This document shows, piece by piece, positions 53,966 to 63,521 of a DNA stretch of 64,000 nt (position 1 is the stretch's first letter; each line of letters opens with the position of its first letter). The stretch is from an uncultured Agathobacter sp. (GTDB taxonomy: Bacteria; Bacillota; Clostridia; Lachnospirales; Lachnospiraceae), in the NCBI GenBank assembly GCA_934365945.1, contig CAKRNE010000003.1:124001-188000 (forward strand). The letters are read 5' to 3'. A program made the translations under genes and the position numbers. The notes below the pieces were generated by a model that saw only the letters and a program-made list of their open reading frames with translations, was not told where the DNA came from and did no database searches.

Positions 53966-55495
53966 TTATTTAGATAAAGTCTTTCCAGTTATATATACAT
54001 AATCACTGTAAACCGGTATATTATTTTCATACTGATATGATCTGATTCTAAATTTATACTTCTGCCCTGGTAATAATTGCTTTACCTTATAACTTGTTAC
54101 AGCATTATCTTTGATAACCTTGCACTGCCATTTACCATCTTTATACACTTCAACAACATATCCTGCAGCACTGTCATTCTTACTCCAGTTAATCATTAAT
54201 GCATTTTTTGATCTTGCACCAATCTTTACATCTGCATTATTCAATGGTTTTGTTGTTCCATTAACCTTTACATAACCACTATATAAAGCTTTCTTGCCTT
54301 CATATTTAAATGAAACTATTCTAAACTTATACTGAATTCCAGGTGACAAATTCTTAATCTTTTGACTTGTTACCGTTTTATCCTTGATTTTAGCTATCTG
54401 CTGCCATTTGCCATCCTTAAGCTGCTGTATTACATAACCATCTGCACTATCATTCCTTCTCCAGTTAATTTTTAAAGAGTTAACTGTTCTTCCACTGATT
54501 TTAACTTTTGTATTATTCTCTGGCAAGGTTGTTCCGCTAATCTTTACAGAGGCACCATAAAATGCTTTTCCATCAGCTTCTTTTACATAAGGTCTTATTC
54601 TAAATTTATAAGTATTACCTGCCGATAAATTTCCTACTGTAAATGACACAGTTTTATTTTTCTTAATATTTGCGATTCTATTCCATTTTTTACCATCGAC
54701 ACTTAGCTGCTCAATAACATAACCTTTTGCACTATTACTTTTGCTCCAACTAAGCTGTAATGAATTGACTGTACGACTTGTTATGGCAAACTTTGCAACT
54801 TTTGAAGGTAATGTAGTAGCACTTATCTTTGTTGCACCACTATAAAGTACAATTTCTCCTTCATTTTTATATGACTTTATTGCAAAATCATACTTTGTTC
54901 CTGCTGATAATTTGTTCACAGTATATGTAGTTATAGTATTTTTCTTAATTTTAGCAATTTTTACCCATTTTCCATTTATTGACTGATAAACCGCATAACC
55001 ATTTGCAATTTTATTTCTGTTCCAACCAATTTGTATTGAATTTTCTGTTCTACCAGCAATGTTAACATTTTTTGTCTTAGACGGTAATGTAAGTGTTGTT
55101 GCATTGGTCTCAACATAATCACTATATAGGGTCTTACCGTTACAAACTTCGTAGACACGAATTCTGAATTGGTAATTCGTTCCTGCTGAAAGACTCTCTA
55201 CTTTATACGAAGTAGTATTGCAGTCTTTTAAATCTGCAATTTTTACCCAGCTTCCGTCCTTAAACTGCTCAACGTTATACCCATCAGCATTGCTTACCCT
55301 ATTCCAATTCAACTGTAAAGATGAAACCGCTACATTAGAACATGTAAACAAATCAACTTTCTGTACAATAACCTCGTTTCCCTCCGGGATAATCGGAAGC
55401 TCCCAATCATCTCCTGTACCACTTGCATACACTGCGTTGCAATTACCAACACACATGCATAATACACAAAACATAATAAATATACCTTTTCTCAT
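53966..55495 (-). CDS. Secreted protein of five FN3 modules
   Basis: A 509-residue protein with a signal peptide (about 1-25, MFCVLCMCVGNCNAVYASG) and then five modules of about 88 residues. Each has a pattern LQLNWNR-x-x-x-A-x-GY-x-VEQ, GKWVKIAKI, TTYKV-x-x-L-x-x-G-x-x-YKFRI, ending in Y-S-x-YV and a GTT linker. Nothing enzymatic is visible. Modules also occur in the LRR protein, the lysozyme and, more weakly, at the right edge of the window. They likely bind cell wall or carbohydrate (inference). It stands between two terminators. Confidence 0.88.
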   Translation of the reverse strand: MRKGIFIMFCVLCMCVGNCNAVYASGTGDDWELPIIPEGNEVIVQKVDLFTCSNVAVSSLQLNWNRVSNADGYNVEQFKDGSWVKIADLKDCNTTSYKVESLSAGTNYQFRIRVYEVCNGKTLYSDYVETNATTLTLPSKTKNVNIAGRTENSIQIGWNRNKIANGYAVYQSINGKWVKIAKIKKNTITTYTVNKLSAGTKYDFAIKSYKNEGEIVLYSGATKISATTLPSKVAKFAITSRTVNSLQLSWSKSNSAKGYVIEQLSVDGKKWNRIANIKKNKTVSFTVGNLSAGNTYKFRIRPYVKEADGKAFYGASVKISGTTLPENNTKVKISGRTVNSLKINWRRNDSADGYVIQQLKDGKWQQIAKIKDKTVTSQKIKNLSPGIQYKFRIVSFKYEGKKALYSGYVKVNGTTKPLNNADVKIGARSKNALMINWSKNDSAAGYVVEVYKDGKWQCKVIKDNAVTSYKVKQLLPGQKYKFRIRSYQYENNIPVYSDYVYITGKTLSK

Positions 55496-55610
55496 ATTTT
55501 TTCCATCCTTTCTGACATTTTTTATGAGACTAAATCCTGTATATGTGTCATATACATATATATTATGCTACTTTTTTCCTAGAACTGCAATGTTTTTTAT
55601 TTTTAACCCC

Positions 55611-55645
55611 AAAAATGAGTGTTTCAAAAAGAACACTCATTTTTT
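55611..55645. terminator. Terminator after the lysozyme gene
   Basis: AAAAATGAGTGTT (55611-55623) pairs with AACACTCATTTTT (55632-55644). T-runs flank both sides. It lies two bases past the lysozyme stop on the minus strand and 115 bases upstream of the FN3 gene start. Confidence 0.85.
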
Positions 55646-55646
55646 T

Positions 55647-57125
55647 CTATTTACCAGAATGTAATGTATTTCCTGATACTATCTCGCCCTGACTATATAT
55701 GCGCATATTTTCATCCTTAACATATGCTCGTACTCTAAATCTATATTTAGTTCCCTGAGATAAATTTCCAATAGTATATGTATTCAAATTTCTAGACTTA
55801 AGTCTTTTTATTGCAATCCAATTATTGTTGCCCATATATTGTTCAACACTATAACCTTCTGCCGAACTGTTTTTATTCCACTTCAATTTTATTGCATTTT
55901 TAGAACGTCCAACAACTTTTACGCCAGAAATAGAAAGTGGTCTTGTTTTTCCGGCAACATACACATATTTGCCATATATCGTCTTTTTACCGGATTTAAC
56001 ATATGCTCTTACTCGAAATTTATATAATCGTGAAGCCGCCAACTTTGAAACCCTACATGTTGTTGTTTTATTGCTAGTTATCTGATTTATCTTAACCCAC
56101 TTTCCATTCCTATACTGCTCTACAACATAGCCTTTAGCCTTATTATTTGCTTTCCAAGCAATTTCTAGAGCTTTATATGATCTATGCGTTATTGTTAAAC
56201 CTTTAATCTTCGAAACATTCTGCTGCCTTTTTAAATATTTCATTGATGAACAGCCCTTAATTCCATTATATGTAACATGTGCCCACTGTCCGTCTGCTTT
56301 TGACACATAAACCACTGCATTTGCAGGCATCGTTCCAATAACAGAACCGCCATGTCCATTTCTGATATTCAAAGCCGATGACGCTGTACAGATATAATAT
56401 CCAGCATATGCTTCACTACAAGAACACGTATCAGTATTTCCATGAAGAAAAAGTGCTGCCTCCGCTTTTCTTCTTCTTGTAAGTCCATCCAATTCTTTGC
56501 CTCCGGCTTTATTCCATCTGGTAAAAGCGGCCGTAATCTGCTCATCTGTATAATTTGACACTCCACTTATCAGATATGTCTTCAAATCGAATGTATCATA
56601 TTTAACCCATATATTTCCAAGATTATATGTAAAACTTACAAGTGCATCAAATTGATTTTGTTTTATTGTAATATCATATTTACTCAAAAAATCATTTACG
56701 TTATTTTCAAATCTTATCAAATCTGATTTTAAAAGATTCTCAGCCTGTTGTTGTGTAATGGTCATTCCAGGGTAAACATCTGCTCCATAATGACCATATC
56801 CAATAGTGTAATATTGCTCACTGCTCGTTGCTTTATAGGCTGTAAGCCTACATCCCTCAAATTCTTTAATCAAGTCCACTCCTGTCTGGCTTGTCCTCCA
56901 ATTTGAAAAACGTGAAAAATTGCTTTCATTATCTTCTACTTTACGTGCTTCTTTAGGATTAACTTCATCAGACGTAATATCTTTACCTGAACCATCATTA
57001 TAAAAATCATATTTTATATATTTCTTTGGTTTATCATCTGCATATACAAACAAATAACTCCCAATTATAATAAAAAGAAAAAATAATGTGGCCACCATAA
57101 ATTTACAAGGTATTGTTTTTTTCAT
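55647..57125 (-). CDS. Secreted GH24 lysozyme with SH3 and two FN3 modules
   Basis: A 492-residue protein with an N-terminal membrane/signal segment (about 8-28). The GH24 lysozyme domain (80-230) has catalytic Glu90 in LIKEFEGCRL, TIGYGHYG (107-114) and QFDALVSFTYNLG. A bacterial SH3 domain (about 240-300; ALNIRNGHGGSVIGTMPANA) and two FN3 modules (about 310-395, 400-488) follow. At the position of T4 lysozyme Asp20 there is Ala99 in AYKATSSEQYYTIG, so the mechanism may depart from T4. It would cleave peptidoglycan for growth, remodelling or competition. Confidence 0.9.
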   Translation of the reverse strand: MKKTIPCKFMVATLFFLFIIIGSYLFVYADDKPKKYIKYDFYNDGSGKDITSDEVNPKEARKVEDNESNFSRFSNWRTSQTGVDLIKEFEGCRLTAYKATSSEQYYTIGYGHYGADVYPGMTITQQQAENLLKSDLIRFENNVNDFLSKYDITIKQNQFDALVSFTYNLGNIWVKYDTFDLKTYLISGVSNYTDEQITAAFTRWNKAGGKELDGLTRRRKAEAALFLHGNTDTCSCSEAYAGYYICTASSALNIRNGHGGSVIGTMPANAVVYVSKADGQWAHVTYNGIKGCSSMKYLKRQQNVSKIKGLTITHRSYKALEIAWKANNKAKGYVVEQYRNGKWVKINQITSNKTTTCRVSKLAASRLYKFRVRAYVKSGKKTIYGKYVYVAGKTRPLSISGVKVVGRSKNAIKLKWNKNSSAEGYSVEQYMGNNNWIAIKRLKSRNLNTYTIGNLSQGTKYRFRVRAYVKDENMRIYSQGEIVSGNTLHSGK

Positions 57126-57208
57126 ACTCTAATCTTCCTTCCAAATATAATCCACATATATTATGCAACCTTTTTCCCACTTTTGCAACAATAATATATA
57201 ATAACATA

Positions 57209-57236
57209 AAGGAATCCGGCATTCACCGGACCCCTT
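57209..57236 (-). terminator. Terminator after the transglutaminase-like gene
   Basis: On the minus strand AAGGGGTCCGG pairs with CCGGATTCCTT (two G-T pairs, 6-base loop) and is followed by TTTATG and AT-rich sequence. It lies 31 bases past the stop at 57267. Confidence 0.75.
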
Positions 57237-57266
57237 ATTTTTATGCACTCTTATAAATATAATGCA

Positions 57267-58517
57267 CTAACATCTATTAATATTTTTATATTTTTTGTTA
57301 TTATGTTTAACATATTTTGGAGCAGATTTCACTGAAGTACCTCGAAATCCCATAACTGGTTTTGCTAAACGACTACCTTTTAAATTTGTATTTTTATTAA
57401 CTATAAACCATTTATAAGTACCCTTATTGAAATACGGCGAAACATAATTTTTTGTTATAACCTCATCATATTTTGCTGCTGGTTTTTTCCAAAATGACTC
57501 AATCACATGATGCCTGTCTCTTCCATTATGACTAAGTGTTTTTTCACTTCTTCCGTAATAAGTATAATCAATTCCCTTACTATCCTTATCAGCCCAAGTT
57601 GTATCTGACTGATACCACTGTCCATGAATTTTTACGATATTCCAAGCATGATCTATACTTGTAACTTCGACAGTTCTTACTCCGGAAGCATTCAATAGCA
57701 TTTGTAATGTTGCTGCATACCCGGCACACACAGTTTTTCCCTGACAAACCATACTATAAGCCGACTGATCGTATGTTCCATATTTATATACAGTATTCTT
57801 ACACACAATATCAAAAGCCGCTTTATGTCTTTTTTCCGGAAGACTTGAGGTTTTCTTAATCTTGCTTACCCAGCTATTCACTCTTTTACAAAAAGAATTA
57901 ACCTGATTTTTTCTATAAGAACCTTTCTTAAATGAATCATAAACCCTTATTCCAAGTATATATCCCTTGGTCCAATTCCATCTTAAAAATGATCTGTTTG
58001 ATAAGAAAAAATACTGTGGGTGGGAAATCTTAAAGGTATTTACAAAATCAAACACCTTTCTCGAAGACCATCCTTTAAAATAATAGGTTCGAGTTTCCAC
58101 ACCATAACCTTTGATATTTTTTCCACTCTCAGCAACTGACATGCAAAGTCTGTTCAACTCATTCCAAGCCTTTTTTTCCTGTTTACTAAGCTTGTTATAA
58201 TAATAGTCATTCGAAAAACTATTCCAATAACTTGCCTTTGCCTCACTACAGGTTTCAGATTCAATTACAGCATCCCTTCTCTGAATCTCAGAATACTCCT
58301 TATCCGTTATAACAGAAACTTCTGTTTCCATTCCTTTATAACCGGATTTTTCTACCGGTGCCTGAGAAAACGCTGTCGCAGCCTCCTCAATAACCTCGGT
58401 TTCCTGTTCTTGCTGTAATGAATCTAACCCCGAAACATTTTCAGAAGCATAGACTCCAACAGTTGAAGAACACAGCATAAATACTGATAAAACAATAGAT
58501 AGTAATTTTTTTCGCAT
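57267..58517 (-). CDS. Secreted transglutaminase-like (papain-type) protein
   Basis: A 416-residue protein with a signal peptide (to about residue 25, STVGVYASE). The transglutaminase-like core lies at about 230-315. Catalytic residues appear as Cys264 (GKTVCAGYA), His290 (SIDHAWNIVKI) and Asp305 (YQSDTTWAD). An N-terminal helical part (about 85-225) is unassigned; it includes the WSSRKVFDFVNTFKISHPQY segment. The C-terminus ends in a basic low-complexity tail (KSAPKYVKHNNKKYKN), suggesting cell-wall contact. ATG 58517 is favoured because AGGAG lies eight bases before it. Such proteins may be cross-linking or protease-like. Confidence 0.88.
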   Translation of the reverse strand: MRKKLLSIVLSVFMLCSSTVGVYASENVSGLDSLQQEQETEVIEEAATAFSQAPVEKSGYKGMETEVSVITDKEYSEIQRRDAVIESETCSEAKASYWNSFSNDYYYNKLSKQEKKAWNELNRLCMSVAESGKNIKGYGVETRTYYFKGWSSRKVFDFVNTFKISHPQYFFLSNRSFLRWNWTKGYILGIRVYDSFKKGSYRKNQVNSFCKRVNSWVSKIKKTSSLPEKRHKAAFDIVCKNTVYKYGTYDQSAYSMVCQGKTVCAGYAATLQMLLNASGVRTVEVTSIDHAWNIVKIHGQWYQSDTTWADKDSKGIDYTYYGRSEKTLSHNGRDRHHVIESFWKKPAAKYDEVITKNYVSPYFNKGTYKWFIVNKNTNLKGSRLAKPVMGFRGTSVKSAPKYVKHNNKKYKNINRC

Positions 58518-58596
58518 TTTCATTTCTCCTCTCTTTAATTTTTAATAATGCTACTATTCTTACATTTTGTTATCCCATCTTATTATCTCTTATTTA

Positions 58597-60060
58597 TTAC
58601 TCGTTTAATACCCCATTAATAAGCTCTTTTGCATGGTTTACATCATCCACATTAGGTTCCATTACATAAGCCCTTGTTCTAGGCATAGAATATGTGGTGC
58701 AGGATTTTCCTTCACCGGTGACAGTATAAGAATCAATTGTGTATGACGTATTGTCCACAAGCTGATTCTTAACCAGTGAATATATATCCTCTGATGACAT
58801 ATCTGTCTGGAATGCTCCAGCCACACCATCCAGTATCTTAGAATAGTTATATAAAACTTCCTTTGATGAAAGCTTATTAATCATAGCAGTTACAACCTTC
58901 ATCTGGTTTTCTCCACGCTGAATATCTCCAGCGGCAAACGCATGTCTCTCCCTTGCGAAAGCAAGCGCTTCTATACCTGATAAATGGTTCTCTCCAACAG
59001 TATAATGCTTTACCGGCTCAACTGTAAAGTCCTTATCGGAATAAACATCAATTCCACCCATGGCATCTATAATCTGTTCAAATCCACTAAAGTTCATACG
59101 AACATAATAATTTACTTTCACATCATAAAGGCTCTCAAGAGCTCCTATAGAATTATCCACTCCATAAAGACCTGCATGTGTAAGTTTATCCTTCACACCA
59201 TTACTCTTTGGATGAGTCACATAATAATCTCTTGGAGTGTTTATAAGCTGAATATGCTTTGTTTTTGTATCTACAACAGCTAAAATATTTACATCACTTC
59301 TGCTTCTCACAGATACATCACCAAATGTATCAATACCACTTATATAAACAACAAATTTATCAAGGTTATTCTCCTGACTCTTATCAACCACCTTTATATA
59401 ATTGACTATATCATTAGAATAGATAATCTTGATTTTACTCTCAAAATCCTCATAGCCTTCGCCTTCCTCAATAACTGATATATTTGCTTTGTTTAAAACC
59501 ATTGCCTTAATCGTTTGGTTATACAAGGCATCAACCATAGCAAAATTATCATCAAAGGCATTGTAATTGGCAGAACCACCAACACTATTATCAATTTCAC
59601 TCATTATCTTTTTAGAAGAATCAATATCATCATCATTAACATAGCCTATCAAAAGCTCTGACAAATCAGATATATCTTCTGTCTGGGAATCCTTGAGTAC
59701 AGCAATAACCATCTCTGTCTTTTCCTCACGTCCCTTATCTGTCACCTTGTCCACAGTTTTGTCAACCTTATTGATTGCAAGTACACCTACTATCATGACA
59801 GCTATAAGAGCAATTGAAATGATACTTGTCAATATTCCCGGCCAAAGCTTTCTGGCCGCAATTAAATCAATAAATATAACTACTACAATAACTACAATTC
59901 CTACTATAAGAAATTTGCTTGGCAAAATATTCATTTTAATTAATTTTGTCAAAACTACAACTGACGTAATAAGAAATACCATGGCAACAAGCCACGCTAT
60001 ATACTTAAAAGAAAAATGTTTTCTTTCAGCATCTTCATCTCTAAATTTTCTTTCTCTCAT
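58597..60060 (-). CDS. LytR-CpsA-Psr family cell-envelope ligase
   Basis: A 487-residue membrane protein. It has a charged cytoplasmic start, three hydrophobic segments within about 18-105, an accessory extracellular region (about 105-235) and the LCP catalytic domain (about 235-430). Motifs include VRSRSDVNILAVVDTKTK with the substrate-binding Arg and Asp, NTPRDYYV, THAGLYG, YYVRMNFSGFEQIIDAMGGI and LSGIEALAFARERHAF. LCP proteins move polyprenyl-linked glycopolymers to peptidoglycan. ATG 60060 follows AAAGGAG. The priming sugar-transferase gene lies 31 bases upstream, so they probably serve one polysaccharide. Confidence 0.93.
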   Translation of the reverse strand: MRERKFRDEDAERKHFSFKYIAWLVAMVFLITSVVVLTKLIKMNILPSKFLIVGIVVIVVVIFIDLIAARKLWPGILTSIISIALIAVMIVGVLAINKVDKTVDKVTDKGREEKTEMVIAVLKDSQTEDISDLSELLIGYVNDDDIDSSKKIMSEIDNSVGGSANYNAFDDNFAMVDALYNQTIKAMVLNKANISVIEEGEGYEDFESKIKIIYSNDIVNYIKVVDKSQENNLDKFVVYISGIDTFGDVSVRSRSDVNILAVVDTKTKHIQLINTPRDYYVTHPKSNGVKDKLTHAGLYGVDNSIGALESLYDVKVNYYVRMNFSGFEQIIDAMGGIDVYSDKDFTVEPVKHYTVGENHLSGIEALAFARERHAFAAGDIQRGENQMKVVTAMINKLSSKEVLYNYSKILDGVAGAFQTDMSSEDIYSLVKNQLVDNTSYTIDSYTVTGEGKSCTTYSMPRTRAYVMEPNVDDVNHAKELINGVLNE

Positions 60061-60091
60061 TTGTTCTCCTTTCGGTTGTTCATCACATATA

Positions 60092-61378
60092 TTAAACATC
60101 ACTACTTCCTTTTATTAAAGTAGGTACTGTCATAAGCACAATTTTCAAATCCAGTAATAAAGAATAATTCTCTATATATATCATATCCCAACGAAGCTTT
60201 TCTAAAAAGTCAGTGTGATAATCTCCATGTACTTGTGCATATCCCGTCAAGCCGGCTTTTACCGTCGTTCTGAATCTATACTCTGGAATACTCTGCACTA
60301 TTTCTTCAATCAATTCTGGGCGCTCTGGTCTCGGTCCTACTATACTCATATCACCCATCAAAATATTAATAAGCTGAGGCAGCTCATCTATTTTAAATCT
60401 CCTTATAAAATGTCCAACTTTAGTAATTCTATCATCCCCATACTCTGTTATATGAAAATCAGATTTCTCAACATGTTCAACCATACTTCTAAACTTAAGT
60501 ATAGAAAAAACTTTGCCATCTTTAGTACAACGATCCTGTTTATAAAAAACCTGACCACCATCTTCCATCTTAATGGCGATTGCGGTTAATACAAATACCC
60601 AAGATGTAAGTATAAGTCCAATTACAGAAATCAAAATATCAAAAAGTCTCTTTACCACAGTAGCTCGTCTTGATATTCCAGGTTTTTGACAATAAAAACA
60701 AATATTGTCCTCATCCTGCGTCAAATAAGAAGCTCTCATCTGAATATCTGATATTTTAGCTGAAAGATACACATCTTTACCTGCATCAAAACACTGCTTT
60801 AATATATCATTTCTCACTTCCGCCGTAACATCATATATATATATTAAATCATTCAACTCAATTATTTGTTCAAGATTGTTATTTAAACAATCAACTGACA
60901 CGCACTCATCTATTTCTCTTATTCCTGTCGGTTTTGTTTTCTCATATATATAGAGAATCTTCCCCTTCTTTCCCGGATAAACAACCTTATTCCAGAAAAT
61001 GCATAACAAAAGTATAGATATAATGTGCAAAACAAGCATTATTATATATCCAAATTCCCATCTACACTTAAATACTGAAACAATACTTATATTCTCTGTA
61101 TTTGTTTCAGTAAAATATGTATAAAGAAATACACCCATAACCAAATCTGTTACAATGCACTTAAGAACCAAACTTAGCTCTCGTTCATAATAAAGATGAA
61201 TATTTCTACCATGGTTATTACAAGTTATAGCATATGTAATAAAAGAATATCCAAGTAAGAACAAAAGGCTGACCCTTGTAAACGGTATCATCAAGAAAAA
61301 AATAGCATATTCTATTATAAGCATTATAAGGATGGCCAAACTTGAGACCTGGCATCCAGAAGAAATTTTGGATTTCAT
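60092..61378 (-). CDS. Polyprenyl-phosphate sugar-1-phosphate transferase (WbaP/CpsE type)
   Basis: A 428-residue membrane enzyme that starts surface-polysaccharide synthesis. Four hydrophobic segments (about 12-125) precede a cytoplasmic part. A further helix (about 230-265) enters the catalytic domain with DGGQVFYKQDRCTKDGKVF, FRSMVEHVE, the DELPQLINILMGDMSIVGPRPERPE-type region (split here; key residues Asp, Glu, Pro, Gln and the RPERP end) and AGLTGYAQVHGDY. It transfers a sugar phosphate to undecaprenyl phosphate; which sugar is unknown. The upstream HAD gene is 16 bases away. Confidence 0.93.
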   Translation of the reverse strand: MKSKISSGCQVSSLAILIMLIIEYAIFFLMIPFTRVSLLFLLGYSFITYAITCNNHGRNIHLYYERELSLVLKCIVTDLVMGVFLYTYFTETNTENISIVSVFKCRWEFGYIIMLVLHIISILLLCIFWNKVVYPGKKGKILYIYEKTKPTGIREIDECVSVDCLNNNLEQIIELNDLIYIYDVTAEVRNDILKQCFDAGKDVYLSAKISDIQMRASYLTQDEDNICFYCQKPGISRRATVVKRLFDILISVIGLILTSWVFVLTAIAIKMEDGGQVFYKQDRCTKDGKVFSILKFRSMVEHVEKSDFHITEYGDDRITKVGHFIRRFKIDELPQLINILMGDMSIVGPRPERPELIEEIVQSIPEYRFRTTVKAGLTGYAQVHGDYHTDFLEKLRWDMIYIENYSLLLDLKIVLMTVPTLIKGSSDV

Positions 61379-61394
61379 ATTATCTTTCGCTTTT

Positions 61395-63497
61395 CTAATT
61401 TACATTAATCTCTAAATCAAACTTCTTTTCAATAGCCTTTAAATACTTCTCATTATTTCCTGAAGCGACAAGCATAGGCGCATACGCATCTCTTCCACTA
61501 ACGTGAAGCATAAACGGAAAATCTTTAAAATGTCCCATATAATCGGAAACAAAATCTTTAATTCCGCTTTGTACAGCTTTAATTCCCTCCTGATTTGCAT
61601 CATATTTTCCATACTGCAATGTAACATCAATATCTTTCAAATAAACATCATCACTATCTTTTCTTGCAACATTTCCCAGTTTAAAGCCACTAAACTGTGG
61701 AGTAGGTGATGAAAGTAAAAGTTCCCAAAAAACGTTGTAATCTTTATTTAGATCATGCTTCTTAAGTAAATCTCTGTTATGACTTTGTGAATAAAGATAC
61801 GCAACCAACTTTCCACTCTGCAAAAATGGTTCAGAAGCGTCCGGTTCTGCATTATATATAGTATTTGTACCTGCTATTAATCCTGTCAAAGTGCAAGGAA
61901 TTTTCCAAACGTCCTCTACCAAATGTGAAAGTGCCATTGCTCCAGACCCAGCCCAACCAATATCTACAGCCACAGCCTTATGTGTTCCGTTTAAAATTTC
62001 ACTGTAGTATTTCTTTGCTGCCACATTTTGTGAACTATACACATTAATTACTTTGTCCCATTTTGCCTCAATAAAACATCGAAGTAAATGTGCATTCTTA
62101 TCTGTAATTTCATCTTCCGGTCTTAAATCAATAAATGCAACATTATGATCAATATCATCTTTTTTTAGCCAGATTTCTTTCCACTCTTTCAATTCCTCTG
62201 CCAAAAAGTCAAGTTGCATAGATTTAAGTATATCGGTGAGTGTATAACCTTGATTTATCTTATGATATAAAAATCTTCTAAAATAATCATGTTTATCCTC
62301 ATCTGCCATCTGTATAGTCGCGGCTTTCCTCGACCAATAAACGTATTTTGTAACATCCTCCGGATACATAACATCATATATCTGCTTTAATATATCTCCA
62401 TCACGAGATAAAAACAGTAGTATATCCACTTTGTTTTGTATACAATAAGTATGAATAAAATCACAATACCCTAGCACAAACAAACCACCATATATATATC
62501 CATACTCATACTCCATTGATTTCGATTCAGTACCATTATACATCTTATTACTAATTAACGCACGATATGCACTACCCACAAGATACGACATATCAAACGG
62601 TCGATACAAGAGCATATTTTTATTTACATTTGGATATTGACATGTGGCAAAACCATTTTTTTGTGCCATTACCTTATCACTATGAGGATTGTCACCAACA
62701 TGAATTATTTTTTTGTTTGGATAATCTTTCTTTACAAGCTCAAATAATGTACCTGATGCCTTATTCTTTCCATACTCACAGGAAACGTACAACTTATCAT
62801 ATCCTGTATATCCATTTTTATATAGCATTTCTTCAATTACCGATTTTGGCAAATACATATCTGAAACAACAATAATCGGTATATCACGTTTTTTTAATTC
62901 ATTCCATACCTGAAGCATAAAAGGATTGGCGTAACAAAGCAGAAGTTCTGTATCAATTTCAAGTTTTGCCCCATCCTTTGCCATACTACCCACATCATTT
63001 TCAACCTCTTTCCAAATATCATACAGATTAACCTCCATATGTTTATTTTTCAAATGGCATTTCATTCGAGCACTCCATTCAGCCCATTGACGTATGTTTT
63101 TAAAGTCAACAATCCCTAACTTTTCTCCTATGAGATAAAATACATCTGTCGGTTGTGCAAACGGTCTAAAAATAAGTGTATCAAAAATATCAAATGAAAT
63201 AATTTCATATTTTTCCAGCTTTTCTATATACCTATCTACCCTTAAATTTTCATTTTCCTGTAGGTATGCGACTGATTCAGATTCCTTACAATTTATGTTT
63301 TTCGACTCATAATATTCCAATCCAGGTTTTCTGTCAAGAGAATGACAAAACAAAACATAATACGCAAAATTAAGCCAAATCAGATACAACCATGATAAAT
63401 ATTTTTTCCCTTGAGTAGAACCATCATGCATTTTATGATATCTATATGATATTCCTCTATGTTTATTTACTAAGAAATTATACGCTTTTTGTCTCAT
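61395..63497 (-). CDS. Large HAD-superfamily protein of a surface-polysaccharide locus
   Basis: A 700-residue protein. After a variable start, a HAD hydrolase domain (about 95-300) shows motif I SFDIFDTLIFRP (Asp nucleophile and DxDT), motif II VVSDMYLP and motif III/IV KKIIHVGDNPHSDKVMA. A second region (about 320-690) includes ILLFLSRDGDILKQIYDVMY and VAVDIGWAGSGAMALSHL and is of unknown function. Such HAD proteins are commonly encoded in capsule and envelope loci. Whether it is a phosphatase, a glycosylphosphate-handling enzyme or a scaffold is open. AGAGG precedes the ATG. Confidence 0.85.
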   Translation of the reverse strand: MRQKAYNFLVNKHRGISYRYHKMHDGSTQGKKYLSWLYLIWLNFAYYVLFCHSLDRKPGLEYYESKNINCKESESVAYLQENENLRVDRYIEKLEKYEIISFDIFDTLIFRPFAQPTDVFYLIGEKLGIVDFKNIRQWAEWSARMKCHLKNKHMEVNLYDIWKEVENDVGSMAKDGAKLEIDTELLLCYANPFMLQVWNELKKRDIPIIVVSDMYLPKSVIEEMLYKNGYTGYDKLYVSCEYGKNKASGTLFELVKKDYPNKKIIHVGDNPHSDKVMAQKNGFATCQYPNVNKNMLLYRPFDMSYLVGSAYRALISNKMYNGTESKSMEYEYGYIYGGLFVLGYCDFIHTYCIQNKVDILLFLSRDGDILKQIYDVMYPEDVTKYVYWSRKAATIQMADEDKHDYFRRFLYHKINQGYTLTDILKSMQLDFLAEELKEWKEIWLKKDDIDHNVAFIDLRPEDEITDKNAHLLRCFIEAKWDKVINVYSSQNVAAKKYYSEILNGTHKAVAVDIGWAGSGAMALSHLVEDVWKIPCTLTGLIAGTNTIYNAEPDASEPFLQSGKLVAYLYSQSHNRDLLKKHDLNKDYNVFWELLLSSPTPQFSGFKLGNVARKDSDDVYLKDIDVTLQYGKYDANQEGIKAVQSGIKDFVSDYMGHFKDFPFMLHVSGRDAYAPMLVASGNNEKYLKAIEKKFDLEINVN

Positions 63498-63521
63498 AAA
63501 CCTCTTTCCATATTCACAATA

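Noticed and set aside
57209..57236. Insertion-sequence terminal repeat
   Set aside because: A single short hairpin with the place and shape of a terminator; no transposase anywhere in the window.
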